Below are positions 47,952-60,830 of a stretch of 64,000 nucleotides of DNA, piece after piece. The position numbers were made by a program, and so were the translations under genes. The notes under the pieces are model-generated. The model saw only the letters and a list, made by a program, of their open reading frames with translations. It searched no databases and was not told the origin of the DNA. The stretch's first letter is position 1. Each line of letters begins with the position of its first letter. The DNA is from Anastatus disparis (taxonomy: Eukaryota > Arthropoda > Insecta > Hymenoptera > Eupelmidae): the NCBI GenBank assembly GCA_017163975.1, contig JAFFSR010000009.1:1116001-1180000 (forward strand), given 5' to 3'.

Positions 47952-49340
47952 TTTTAAAAAAAAACACGATTATTAACTATTTACCACTTGACAATTGCCT
48001 GACTATATTGATTTTTAAAACTTTTGTAATGATTATTTAACCTCTTCTGGCGTTCACCCTGATTAGTACTACATTATAAATCGTTTTCATATTATTAAAA
48101 TTATCAGACTGAAAGAAGCATTCATTAAAAGTTAATAAATTTATTAAGCGCTCACTTCAGTTTATTGAAATAAGGGTGAAATAATCTATTATTAAATATA
48201 AAGATATTAAAAGAGTGCTTGCCTACTCTTAATAAGCACACTTTTAAAGCAGTATTCCGTGTAGGATTCAATGATTTCATGATAGCGGAGAGGTTTGACG
48301 GTTTTTTGAATATAATATATATAAAATTATATGTAATTTAAAATCAAAGGAAACCTCAAAGCTCCATGTAATAAATATTAAATAAAACGTTTCATTTATG
48401 ATAAAAGAATCCTTATCTCAGTGCATGTTGTACATGTCTTATATGTAACAAATAGTAACAAATTATAAATTTACATTGCAAATTACCTTACATTTCATAT
48501 AAAAGTCATAATTCAAATCATATACTTAAGTAATAAGTTATAATTTTAAAAATAATTTTAAAAATAAAAATTTTAAATTATCTGCCATTATAAACTACTG
48601 AATTATTTGTTTTTAATAAAAGAGATCCTATTTATGATGAGAACTGAAATAGAATAAATATAAAGTTATAAATTCTAATAATAAGATATATCTGGTGATG
48701 AAAAATATTTTTCCTTAATTTAACATTAAAATGGTTCAAATATAAATAATTTACCAAGCTGGAAAAAATAGTTTTCTTTTTAGATACAGTCATGTCTCTT
48801 ATTGAGCGCACCGTATTTTTATGGAATACTAAAAATGCATGCAATATTGGAATCTTTATTTTACTTTATAAATATGTCATCATTAAACTTCAGTTATAAT
48901 TACGCCAAACTATAGTTTATAAAAATATATTTTTCATAAAAAAGCTAAAATATTTTTACTCAGGTTATCATTATAGAAGTTTTCAATATCTATTGTTTGA
49001 AAATTATCAACTAGTAAACGGATAATAAAAAAGCATCTATGAAAATGCCTATCGAGACCTGATAAATACCTCATTACATATCGTGCAGCTCTCCTTTCAA
49101 AATGCCTCGTAGGTACCATATAATTAAGTACGGTATCCTTAATATTTTTAGTATCGGGTTTCGATAAAACAAAATAACTCAATTATAAAGCGTGAGCCTA
49201 CAGAGCAAAGGTTCATGAAATGAGTTTTCCGCAGCAGAATTTTTTCTAACAATTTTTTTCAATAATAATTTCAATTTACAATCGTTAGATAATATATGGA
49301 AGACATATTAGGCGGAGTTGTAGTATTGCTGTTTTATTCC
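47952..49340. other. A/T-rich DNA, nothing recognised
   Basis: Minus-strand frames of 70-82 codons (48844-48632 and 49182-48934) have no recognised domain. The second, starting MSYFVLSKPDTKNIKDT, is compositionally protein-like with a basic centre (RHFERRAARYVMRYL) but has no supporting context. Confidence 0.25.
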
Positions 49341-49344
49341 CGAA

Positions 49345-49425
49345 GTATCGGTAATTGTTAATTCAATATATTGACAATAACAATATCCAATACATTGCCA
49401 ATACATTATATTGCCGTTAGTTTAG
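49345..49425 (+). repeat. Fragment related to the SINE-like body at 47.6 kb
   Basis: ATTGTTAATTCAATATATTG and the bases after it, on the plus strand, match the minus strand of 47625-47575 over about 70 bases with scattered differences. This is an inverted, dispersed pair. Confidence 0.5.
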
Positions 49426-49756
49426 ATTTTTACGCGGTTTATATACAATGTAAATTTTTGCTATGATTAGAAATTCTTTATTAGTTATTTTTATTTATCG
49501 ACATTAATTATCCATAATATAATATATTAGAATATTTTAATAATTTTCCATTTTAGATTCGAAGTAAAGTATATCATAAATTAAGTATGTTATAAATTTT
49601 CTACTTTAAAAACTAATTATTTTTTATGTTTCAACAATGAATGCCAAAAAAAGTCACATTTCGATTTTAAAAAATCTATAGCGAAACGTGCAGCCAAGAG
49701 GAACCGCTGACCAACCCGTAAATTATAGACCCAGCACAAACTGAACTGTAACGGAG

Positions 49757-49852
49757 CTAAAAGAAAGAGAGAGAGAGAAAGGGAAAGGAAAAGGATGAGA
49801 AAGACATATAAAGAAAAAGAGTAAAGAGAAAGAAAGAAGGAAATAGAGAGAG
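49757..49852 (+). repeat. Polypurine tract, about 95 bases
   Basis: Almost pure A/G on the plus strand (GAAAGAGAGAGAGAGAAAGG onward) with only a few pyrimidines, a strand asymmetry capable of triplex formation or GAGA-factor binding. Minus-strand Phe/Leu/Ser frames through it are artefacts. Confidence 0.8.
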
Positions 49853-51059
49853 ATCGATCGGTTAGCTCCCCCAACAAAATGGCAGTGCTGAATTACTGGA
49901 TGATACGACACCAAGCCGCACGATCGGCGATTTATAAAGTCATTTTGGTACAAGCGCAGGACCCTGGCCGCCTTGGAAAAATCACTTGCAATTTCGTCCG
50001 GAGTAAGGGAGTTATATAAAACGATATTCTTCGATAGCTTTTATCATTCGTATTTTCCACTCCGATATCCAAGCCATTATTATTCAAGCAAAATTATTGT
50101 ATCACGCGTATACATCATGCGCATTTGAAGTATTTCCATACTTAAATTTGATATTTAGGAACTTTATTTTGAAAATTATGAATTTTCAAAATGTTTATCG
50201 AATAGTGTCAAATGATTAAAAATATTTATCTTTTATGGAAAAATAGTATCGAGTAGTTCAGGGGTGAATGATTTTCAAAGTTAAATAGCGCTAAATGTTG
50301 ATATTTAAAAAGATTATTTAAGACTGTTAAGATAATTTTGATTCTCCACAATTAAAACGAGAGCTGTGTTCCGGAACAATTGCAAAGAAGGTTTTTCCGG
50401 CAATATTTATTCATCTGAGTTTTTGTTCTTGACAGATAAATAGTATGAAAAAAAGTTGAAATAAAAATGTTATTCAAACATTTAGTGATTTATAAAGATA
50501 TAGAATTTAAATAACGGAACATAAACAATGGCGCAACGAGTGCGTGAATTGAAAAGGTTACTTTTGAATCATTATTTAGTAGATTAAGCAATTAAAATTA
50601 AAAATATCGGGCACGAAAATGAATAAATTTTTTATTTTCAATCAAACTTTTAATTAAAAACTATTTCATACAAGATAGATTGAACAGTTAAATTCGAATG
50701 CAAGACCAATCAAAAATCAATATAACTGCGAAATGAAATTTCCATGTATTTGCGAAACGGAATTGAATACATAAAACACTTGGAATAATATAAAAAGCTC
50801 GATGATTATTATAAACATTAATATTTCATATTTTATATACGTAAATCTATAAACATTGCTTAAAATTTAATTTTTATTGTATAAATATTGTACATTTAGC
50901 CGTGGCTGTATTTGCATAGATTCTCTGAGAAAACACGAACGTGGGTGTATATATGTGCTTCCTCGTATAAAAAGTACATAGTTACGAATACCCATATAAA
51001 GTATAGATATATCGGTGAAACATCAGATTTACTTTGTGAAACTCGATTTTAAAGGGACA
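49853..51059. other. Short G+C-richer segment then A/T-rich DNA
   Basis: From 49853 to about 50010 the DNA is G+C-richer (CGCAGGACCCTGGCCGCC at about 49956). A GTTCCGGAAC palindrome lies near 50369. Nothing recognisable follows. Confidence 0.3.
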
Positions 51060-51600
51060 TCAAGCAATTTCTCTTTCCAAAGCTCTTAAGAGCGCGCGGC
51101 GGAGATCGAATGAATAGATTTTCAGGAAGTATATACTATCTGGCAAACTAGCGTTAATGTACATAAACCAATAGATAGATCATACAAGTAGAAGGAATTT
51201 AGACGAAGAGAATGAGCGAGCGAATCCTATTGTCAGAGTAATTTATCCCGTCCAACGGTAGCAGTAGCCAGCCAATCCTCAGAAAATGAAAGACGAGAGT
51301 ATAGAGCGAAAAGAGATATAGGCAACGTTATTTGTTTATTGTTGATATATACGCGCTGCACCGAGCAATGGAACAAGTATTTACGTACTGCGAGTATCCT
51401 TCCGTGCTTACGAAAACGACAAAGAGCAAAGGAAAAAAAAAAGAGGGCTAGTAGAGTGTTTCGGGAAATTGGATTCTGACATACTTTGCTGTAATCACAC
51501 GAACAACAGCTAAACGCCAAGCTCCTCTACACGGACTTTTACACAACGCACACATTGGACAGCATCTCTATTACTTTAACAGTCAAAGCTCTTTGATATT
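51060..51600. other. G+C-richer island; 95-codon minus frame of doubtful status
   Basis: The frame 51520-51233 (start MAFSCCSCDYSKVCQNP) contains Cys-rich and Phe-rich parts and no recognised domain. GAGCGCGCGGCGGAG at about 51090 is a CpG-rich core. Candidate regulatory element. Confidence 0.2.
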
Positions 51601-52915
51601 TCAAGCGTAAGTTAACGAAGAAACACATTACTCGTTTAACACAACCTAACGCTTCTCTTATCATTTTACACTTGCAATGATTTTTGAGTACGGATTTGAG
51701 GTAAAAAAAAAATTGATGTCATACTTTTGTATCATATTACGAACATAAGAAAAAATTATTCACTTTTTTATTCTTACTCGGAAAAAATAAATGAAATTAT
51801 TAGAATACTGTTGATTTTAAACAACGAAAAGTTAATAAGGAACTTATAATTTAATTATGGCTTCATTGAATCGAATCGTTAAAATTTCAAAGCTAACACA
51901 AAACCTATCATACATTAATTAATCTATTGATCTATAAAACTTGAATATTTATTAAAATTTATATTTCTTTGATCTTTTCCAAAAACAAACAGCTGTCACT
52001 TTGATTTTTAAATATTTTTGGTTGAGGAAATTTTTATCATATTTTTATGTAGGTTTCTGGTGAAATTAAATTAAAGCAAAGTAAATAAATCCAAATGTCA
52101 GTGCGGCTGAAATATATATATATGTATATTCAAAGAACTGTGACGTAATTAACCTCTCTATTTCTCAGTTAAAGTCCCATGTAAAAGTGATTGCGGTTCT
52201 TCTTTTACGCTGTTTTTACGCTTCAAATTAGTTTCTCAGTCTTTGACTGAGGAAGAGAGACTGAATTTACCACGAATAAGAACTTCTTTTCATATAACTA
52301 GAGAACAACAAGAGTAAAACTATGTCGCTTCCAACTTACTTTACACATGAGCAAGAAAATTTTTTCTAACTTCTTTCATAATGTTTTATTGTGTTGGGAA
52401 AAAAAATTGGTACGAAAAAAAGAATTGTTCTTTTTTTTTCGAAATAAAATATTATACGTATATATTTGGAATAAATATTTATTGTTCGAAAACGAAAATA
52501 TTTCCATTTTTTCGATGAATTATTATTGAAAGAAATTTTTTTCAATAAATATAAAAAATAAAAATCTCGTCTGTTTAGAAAATTTCTGAAAAAATAGGTA
52601 TAAATCTCAATGCAAAAATGATTTAACTTATTTTTATCTACTCATAAAAAGATAAGCTCGTTGTTTTTTCAGCTTATTCTTTTCAAAGCTAATAATTTAA
52701 GCTTACAGCGCTTAATGAAGTAGACTTTTAACCATTACAATGTTTTTATGAATTTATGTTTACTGAAATGAATACATGTTAAGCTTACAAAGTAAAACTC
52801 CTTTATGAGTTAAAAAATAGAATTTTGCATTTTTATATGCTTTTTAATGCACGAGAATCCGATTTTTTGCATGACATAAGTTTTATAGTTTAAGATTTAT
52901 TTTTCTTTTACAAAT
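51601..52915. other. A/T-rich DNA, nothing recognised
   Basis: A slightly G+C-richer patch lies at 52140-52320, with CTCAGTTAAAG and CTCAGTCTTTGACTGAGGAAG (TCAGTC/GACTGA inverted repeat at about 52234-52250). No gene seen. Confidence 0.3.
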
Positions 52916-52930
52916 ATTATAGTTACTTTT

Positions 52931-53134
52931 TTTTTTTTTAATTTTGTTTAACGTCGCTGTATTTATGCTATTATTACAATGCTAAATAGCGACGGAGGTT
53001 TTCAGTGTTTTTGAGAACAAAGCATATATATCGTATACAGTGATGCTTGTGTCAATCGGCCGAGAGCGGGATTCGAACTCGAGTCTTCGAGATTATGAAT
53101 CCAAGGCTCTATCGACTGAGCCACTAACGACCTC
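52931..53134 (-). mobile_element. tRNA-derived SINE, copy C, near full length, with degenerate target-site duplication
   Basis: Minus-strand member of the same family as copies A and B. The B-box complement is GATTCGAACTCG and the A-box complement is ATCGACTGAGCC, with the anticodon loop reading TTCATAA on the minus strand. The 3' terminal stem (AACGTCGCT...TAGCGACGG) is intact and preceded on the plus strand by a T run, the A tail of the minus-strand element. ATTATAGTTACTTTT (52916-52930) and ATTATAACTACCTTT (53135-53149) flank it, a duplication with three mismatches. Confidence 0.87.
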
Positions 53135-53149
53135 ATTATAACTACCTTT

Positions 53150-53400
53150 TTCTTAAAAAATATTTTCATATTTTCATAATAATTTTAAAATGATGAATTT
53201 TATAAGATTATATTATTTTGCTGAATTTAAATGCAAGATAAAATTAATACTACTTATTTTGAAAAAAATAATAAAAGATTATAACATTTTTATTATTATA
53301 CGAATAAAATTTGCATGTGTAAAATATTGAAAATTATGTGTTGATTATTATAAAGAAGAGTATGTATTTTTTCTTTATTTTTTTTTCTTAAGAAATTATA
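53150..53400. other. A/T-rich DNA, nothing recognised
   Basis: Short A/T-rich stretch with no feature seen. Confidence 0.3.
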
Positions 53401-53745
53401 ATTTAAACACATTACTGCTAGAAAAACGCAAAAGCGTAAAGCAACGAAGAGCTTTTCATCGTTGGCATAAGATTATTCTAGCAGCCAGCCGAGCAACTGT
53501 TGGGACCTGCCAATTTTTCACTTTGAATTTATGGAAATGCGAGTGGTCGAACGAGCAAAAAAAAAACGAAAAAAAAAAAGAGGAGAAAGAAAAAGTGGAA
53601 GCAAAGCACTTTGCTATACTTATAGTGTCTGACTTTCGTATGCCAAGTCACGCATCGCCGAGTTTTTCTTATACCGAACCCAAGGTTACACATAATCTCT
53701 CGAGCAAATATCTCTTTTACTGTTTCATCCCGCGCAAATAGTTGA
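53400..53745. other. G+C-richer island; 72-codon frame of doubtful status
   Basis: A plus frame 53523-53741 passes through an A-rich tract (Lys/Glu run) and then an even segment (HFAILIVSDFRMPSHASP). It is unrecognised. The island also holds GCAGCCAGCCGAGC at about 53481. Confidence 0.18.
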
Positions 53746-56700
53746 TTATATTCCTTAGCGGAATCCCTAATTAAAACAAGAATCTTCTTTTCTCATTCGT
53801 TACTTTTTTTTCTTTCTTTCTTTATCTTACCGGATTTTATTCGTATGACCTGACCCACTCGCTGATCTTATTTCCAATGGATATATATGTACGTATACCT
53901 ATATGCGAAAAGGGTCTATGTGTTACGCGAGATCATCATCAGCAACTAGGTTTCGGAAAAAGGTTATATAATTATATTGATCGTGAGAAGATAAAAGAAA
54001 TACATATATATTTATTAAATAATCAACGATAAAATCTAAAAATATTCAAATAATTACAATAAGAAAAATTATTATATTTGTAAAATTTATCATTAATATT
54101 TAACTAATTAATTTTAATAATAAATAGAAACATGTTAAAAAATATAAAAACTAATTAAAATTGATTAATTTTCATTTTAAGTTTTCTCAATACTTTTATA
54201 TTGTCTATTAAATACCAATATTAAAACTTTCAAATATTTATTTCTGGTGGATATTAAAAAAGGATTGTAAGACTAGTTAAAAATTACCAGCATCGTTTTT
54301 TCAAGATTTATCTATGAACGATTATTTAAAAAAGTTTAATTTTATTTATTATTGTATCTGAAAATGTTGATAAATTGAAAATTGTTATTAAAATTTTGTA
54401 TTTCAATCCACAAAAAGTATTAAATAACTACCAAACGTATTAACTAACAAAGAGAATGCTTCACCTTTGGATATCGAATTTTCTCTTAACTTTGAGATAA
54501 TTTTTTTTATATAACAGTACAATACACGTAATCTAAGAGGTCCAATAATCACATCGTATATTTACGTCACGAGTATCGTATATTATTTTATAGCACGTGT
54601 GACATAAATCCAGCAAAGCAAGATACTGTACTCCTGGAAAATCAATAAAAAAGAAAACTAGAGGCACTCCAGGAATGATAAATCGAAAAAAGGAAAGCGA
54701 AAACTATAATTTTACGGTAAGCATTACATCCAGATACGTTCGACCATCATTGACTGTCATGCTGCGGGTTATCCAAGTTTACGATGTATGTGTATACGTT
54801 ATAGTACGCGTATCTGAAACTGCTGTTTATTTTCGATGGTATGCTAGAGCACGGGAAAAAAAAGTAAGCCACTTCTACTTGTGAGTGAAGCAAATATTGC
54901 TCTCTTCGTACAGCCAAGTGCTACATGCAATAATAACTGATGCACCAGAGTAATTTTTGCTCTCCAGTGAAAAAGTATATTGATATCCACTCCGTATAAG
55001 CTATAGCTATGGACTCTTCGAGTATTGTCGTATATCTCTGTTCTTTTCTAATCAAAGAAATTTTTTTTTTCTGAAAATTTATTGTTGGAGACAAAAATAA
55101 ATAGATGACCCCATCTTGTAATATAAAAAGTAATATTTTCTTAGATAAAGAAAAATTAATTTTATCACTTCAACTCAAAAAAAATTGAAAAATTGAAGAA
55201 CTGTTAATGGGTCGCCGCATAATGCACACTATTTAAAGTGAGTTCACATCTTTTGTGCAGTTCTGTGACTATTTTTGATGGATTTAGATAATGTGCCACC
55301 AAAGGTGCAGTAGATATTTCTTTAAAACGTTAATTTTCACATATAAAAAATCATTGTTATTTTATTGATGTAGAAATTTTGAACACAAAAGATTTGAGCC
55401 CAGAAAAGCTACTAGCAGCTATAAATAACTTGTTACTAGTAAATTCAAAGTTTTGTAAATTTATCCATATTTAAAATATAAGCAGAGGCTACACTGTAAA
55501 TCATTTTCATATAAAAGATCATTGATTTTTAATCATGCTATAATTGTATGATTAATTGCATTGATCACAACTGAATTTGCTGATTCAATGATGAAGCTTA
55601 TGATAGTTTTAATTCATCACCCCAAAAAGAGGTGATATCGACGTAAAATCATTCTCTCATTCATTGAACACAAGCACCCAAATAACATACGATGCTGTTC
55701 GACGTCTATGATTACGATTACAAAAGTAACTAAGGTGAATCACTTTACATGTTACTGAATTTTTATTTTTACATTGAGAAAAACCTTGAAAGTGACTTAC
55801 AGTGTACTTAAAAGCGAACCATCATTAACTTATTAAGCAAAGATCAATATTTTCTCTCTAACAAAGAGTGACATTAGTTTACTTTTTTCATATATTAATG
55901 ATTATGATAATATTATTTCAGAAATCATCAGAAATAAAAAACTAAATTCCATAAATATTTTTTTTAATTATAATAAACATTTTTTATTCATAAAAATGAA
56001 AAATTTTTGCACAAAATATGATTAATATAAAAAGTTAATCAGATTTTTTAATTGAACATTTAAGAATATGAGAAGTTGCCACTATGAAGTTAGTTATAAC
56101 AAAACACAAAAGATAGAGAGAGAGAGACGTCAGACAAACAGAAAAAAATAAGCTGGGATAAGCTTGCAGATGAAAAGATTATTAACATCATTTTGTGGTA
56201 TTATTTCAGGTGTTTAAAATTTATTATTTGTTTTTAATTTAATGTATGTATAAAACGACATTTTAAAGTCATTGCGGTAATTAATAGTTGCGAGAATGTT
56301 TTTTTTTCCACAATAGAAAAGATATATATTTTATTTATAAATAAATAAGTATATAAAATTAATCTTGATTATACAATGCTGTACAATCATAAAAGATGTT
56401 GCATCCATTTTGTCAAAACTCGATTTTCTTATCTCATTCACTTCTTCAGAACAAATTAAGCTTTGTCGACAATTTTTTTTTTAATTGAAGATTTGTATCA
56501 CAACTTTAATACACCACAGATAGAGATCTTTCAAAATAATTATTTCAAAAATATCACAGCCTTAAACAAATGCAAATTTTAAAAAAATTTTTTTAATTTA
56601 GACAAAATACCTGATAACTTTAATGAAATATCCTGAAATTCGAAGAAAATTTTAAGCTCAAAGTTGAAGCACTTTCCTACAAGTGATATTAAGAACAAAT

Positions 56701-56979
56701 CTGCTTAAATTTTTTACTTTTATAATCATTAATTGTTTCAATGTTTAAAGAATTTATATTTCTTGTTATAATTATTTGAATAAACAGATATAAACAATTT
56801 TTTTAATAACATTTAAAAATACCTTAAGTTTGTCATTTTCATTTAAGAAAGTGCAATAAGTTTGATTGAAACAATAAGTAAAAAGAAAAAAATATTCTCG
56901 ACACTGAAAATAAAAGCAAGTCTGAGGAAATTGAATGTAATTTCTGTATAAAAGGAATAAATTTCACGTATCTCTTCCG
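53746..56979. other. Mainly A/T-rich DNA, no recognised gene
   Basis: A patch at 54660-55030 is less A/T-rich and carries a 69-codon plus frame (54675-54884) without recognised features. GAGAGAGAGAGACG occurs at about 56116. Inverted words ATTCATCACC/GGTGAT lie at 55613-55636. I see nothing else. Confidence 0.3.
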
Positions 56980-57370
56980 AGAACTCGAAATATTATAACT
57001 TTGAAGCTCCTTATGTATATAAAAAGGTATGAAATAGGTTATGCCGTCAACGACAGAAACAGCTCTTCTCTCTTAGAGAGGAATCAAGATCCGTAAGGGC
57101 GCGCAAATATACTAGGAATGCGACATTGTAATTACATCGGAAAATCTAGCTATACGCGAAATGAGTTTTGCTCTGGGAATCCGACGATTCCCTTCTAGTA
57201 TAGTTACTTTAGTAGCAAGCTTCATGTTTCATTGAAAAGCAAAGCTACTACTAGTCTGACAATGCTATTCGGAGTCAGTACGACGTCTGTCTAAGTTCCA
57301 TTGGATACAACTTTCGTCCTATGGAGTTTCCTAACTCTTGCGTTTAATGCGCGATACGGAGATCGGCCTC
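56980..57370. other. G+C-richer island without open frames of note
   Basis: Notable because, unlike most islands here, it has no 60-codon frame on either strand, so a coding explanation is weak. It contains GGGCGCGCAAAT, CGATTCCC/GGGAATCC and paired CTACTACTAGTC/ACTTTAGTAGC words. A good enhancer candidate. Confidence 0.3.
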
Positions 57371-57679
57371 TAGTTTTTTTTTCTTCTCTTTTTACTGACA
57401 GTATCAAAGCAGTGAATTTAAAAACTTATATAAGTATATGTAACTTTAGGTCTTTCAATTCGTATGTTGTAATCTGAATCACTGCTTTACATTGTTCTTA
57501 TCAAAAGATACATGATTTTACAATACTTTTTCATTCAATACTCAATGAAAATTTTCATGTTCTTTTTAAAGCTTTTCTAAACTTGCTTATTTCTGTAATC
57601 ATATATTTTTTATCTTTTGAAATATATAAATAAATTCCGAATTAAAATTTATCACATACACTTTGTTTTAATAGTATAT

Positions 57680-57893
57680 TTCGGTACTAGTGCGATAAAG
57701 TGATTTTTTACTCGTGTGGCGGTTTGCGCCCGAGCGAAGCGAGGGTGAAAAGGTCACACGAGTAAGAAATCACTTTCTCGCACGAGTATCGAACACTATT
57801 TTTTGACACGACGTGTGAGAAGCTCCATTTTCGCACGTGTCACTACAGCGTGCGTGAAATCGAGCTTCTCGCACGGGGTGTCAAAAAAATAAT
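57680..57893. mobile_element. Double foldback element with CpG-rich GAGCGAAGCGAGG loop
   Basis: Two hairpins are back to back. The first has 39-bp arms (57680-57718 and 57755-57793) including AAGTGATTTTTTACTCGTGTG-type sequence (first 20 bases pair) with about five mismatches, around a loop GCGCCCGAGCGAAGCGAGGG. The second has arms at about 57794-57838 and 57849-57893, GAGAAGCTC pairing with GAGCTTCTC and TTTTTTGACAC with GTGTCAAAAAAA. Both arms of both hairpins carry CTCGTGTG- or GCACG-type words. There is no open frame. It resembles non-autonomous foldback elements seen in invertebrates. Confidence 0.75.
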
Positions 57894-59500
57894 ACATTAA
57901 CTGTTTGGGTCATTTTCTATGATAAAATTAAAAATAATATTTAATTAATCCGAACTATTTCTGATGACTTATATACCAATAGTAAATAACATTACATAGA
58001 TTTCTTGAATTCAGTATTCTGCCAACTCATCCAATAATTTTAATTATTCAAAGTTACAACGGTTGCAACTTTGGATAGTAAACCTTTTATAAAAACCAGA
58101 TAAAAAAGATGTTTTTCAAATTATCAAGCCCATTGAATTATTCTTAGATATTAATTAAATTAAATAAAGTTTTTTCATGTTCAATATATTTTTAAATTAC
58201 AATAAATAAAACCGTAATATACAGTTATAAATTTTACTGTGTTACGCGAATAAACTTTAAGTGAAGTTTAAACGTTTGTCAAAACTTTTTAGTATTTTTA
58301 TATTTGAAGAAAAAATTAGAACTGAAGAAGACAAAACATATTAATTGCAATCTAAGAGTGTAAAAATGAATGGAATCTTTGTATTTACAGTATAAAATCT
58401 ATCTAGAAATTTATTTTATTCTCAATAATGTATATAGTGAACCAATTAAACTTTCGAAATTATTATTCTTATTAATTCCGTAAACAAATGATGATAATTT
58501 AAATTTCTACATTGTCATAGAAGAAATTTTTATCTAACCTTTTATTTAAACTGTAAAATGATTTGTAACTTTAATCTTGTTAAAGTATTGATTTTGTAAT
58601 ATCGGAAAATAGTATTCGAAGCATCAGATTATTTTAAAATCGTTAAGTTCAATAAAATTATTGGAAATACAAATGGTCTGCATTAGAAAATGTCATAAAA
58701 AAATAATATTAACTTTTAAACTTCAAAAAGGATAAATAAACTGAAAGCTTTTAAACAGAATGCAAAGTAAAAATTTCAGAGAATTAACAAAACAATATAT
58801 TTTCGTTTAAATTGTTTTCACTTTACCAACAATAATTATAATTTATTTTATTTATCGTGGAATTTCAACGAAACGTAATGTTTTGTTTTTAGAAATTGCG
58901 TTTGGTATAAAGATTAACCAGATATTTATTAAACAAATAAAAAGCTAAATAAATAAAGCATAAAGCTACATTGTTAATTTTTTTGTAGATTTGTTTGTTA
59001 AATTTAATCAATTATCAAAACTAATTTTTTTATACCGTGATATAACGTAAATATAAGGTTATACTTTTTCATTCTATTCATAAAATGTTAACTGACTCGA
59101 CAAATAGTTCGATAACATCATACATTGACTTATGAATAGCGCAATAACTTATCAAAGCGCTAATAAGCATTTAAATAAATCTATAAAAAATATTATATTT
59201 TCAATAATTAAAACTCTGCTAATAGATTAGTACTGAGTTTCTAGTTTTTTAAAACATGAAATATTTTTCGATATAGTAAGCGCTAAATCCGATTTAACAT
59301 CCCGTTTTGCGGGCGTAAAATTGAGTTTTATATTCACTAATATAATTAGTGTTTTATAAATTGTAAGACATATATCGACAGCTTTTTGAAATATCTTACA
59401 AACAAAGAAACTTCCACTGCTTTCTTCCGCGTCATTCTGTTTCCCTTTGTGATTTTACATCTATTGCATCGAAAAGTAATGTCTGCATCGCAATCTTTCA
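57894..59500. other. A/T-rich DNA, nothing recognised
   Basis: No open frame, repeat family or motif cluster is seen. Confidence 0.35.
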
Positions 59501-59790
59501 ATCCGTTCTCAAAATATAAAAATACACATTTGTCTGTACAGACAGGCAGACAAACGGGTTGACGGTCGGACGTCAAATCCATAGACCGAACGACGGGTAC
59601 ATATACACGTATGCGCGTACATACGTACGCATTCATAGTACTTTTATAAGAAATATTTAACTTATTTCTTTCACCCAACTACAATGTTGGGCTGAACCAA
59701 GCGGCAAAATCGATCCGGCCACTTTATAATGATATTTTTTTCTACACTGCTTACGTAAAGTGCTAGTTTCACTTGTACACGTTACACACG
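59500..59790. other. G+C-richer patch inside a 110-codon minus frame
   Basis: The minus frame 59678-59346 (start MGERNKLNISYKSTMNAYVC) contains a Cys-containing middle (VCLPVCTDKCVFLYF) and a basic CNRCKITKGNRM segment. Composition is protein-like and the frame extends well into A/T-rich DNA, but I recognise no domain. The patch includes the palindrome GTCTGTACAGAC and tandem GACAGGCAGAC, which encode part of the Cys segment, so simple sequence may account for it. Confidence 0.2.
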
Positions 59791-60830
59791 AGTATCGAGA
59801 AATGCGGTTTGATACATGTGCAAAAGACATTTCTTAACTCGTATAATTATTACTTTTGCTTCGTTCGAGTTATAAACAATTCTCTTAGTATTGAAATGTA
59901 TTATACAATCACAAAGGTTTTTATATGGAGAAGCAAACTAGGTAATGAAAAATTATTTATAACAATGAGAACAAGTCGAATGTTAAATTTTTTATTCATA
60001 AACTTACTGGGATTAGAAAAGCTCATTAAAAATTTACAAACTGCTATTATAATATAAAGTTGACTATTAAGAACATATTTAAGCTCGTTTGAAAAGTGTC
60101 AGAACTTTTAACTTTCGGATCAAGGATTTCGTCAAAAGTTTGAGATAATTCATTAAAATTGTACGAAAGTCAAAGAAACTGCTGCTCATTGAAACTATTA
60201 ATTCATTTAAAAGATAATGAAGCTCGACAATTTTTAAATACTCTTTCTCTTTGGCTTTGATTATCGATAACTTTTGAACGGATGAATATTTTTCCAACAG
60301 AACAAAGCTCAAATTTGAATTTTTTTTCTTTAATTTTATATATCAGTTCACTGAATTACGTTTGGCCAAAGCCATGAGCCAAATTAAGGCGTTTGATAGT
60401 ACCAAAGCTATTGAGCTTTAGACTTTATAATTAACTTTTCTTTATTTATTTTTTAAAAAATACTCTAAAGTTTGATAAAATCTATGAAATGGAATTTTTA
60501 GACTTTTCTAGTAACTGTACTTTCTTAATTTGTTTCAGTAACAACAAACTTAGAAAAAAGTTTAACAATGTATTCGGTCTTCGATTGCATTGGATCTCAG
60601 CAGAATATTTAAACAGTATAACTTTTTTCAAACTATTCAGAGTGATATTTTATTTGTTTAATAATGTTTTTCATTAACACATTAACGCTCCCCATATAAT
60701 TACTTATAGATTTAAAAGAATATAACTTTAAAAAATGTACTCATCAGCATAACTTAACTTTTCATCTTATCACTTTTTACATTATAATTTAATCTATTTG
60801 TAAGTCCGCTCTTCTTGTGTTTCTTAACAT
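59791..60830. other. A/T-rich DNA, no recognised gene
   Basis: Frames at 59773-60057 (+, 94 codons), 60312-60079 (-) and 60489-60677 (+) are unremarkable hydrophobic or Lys-rich sequences with no recognised family. Confidence 0.3.
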
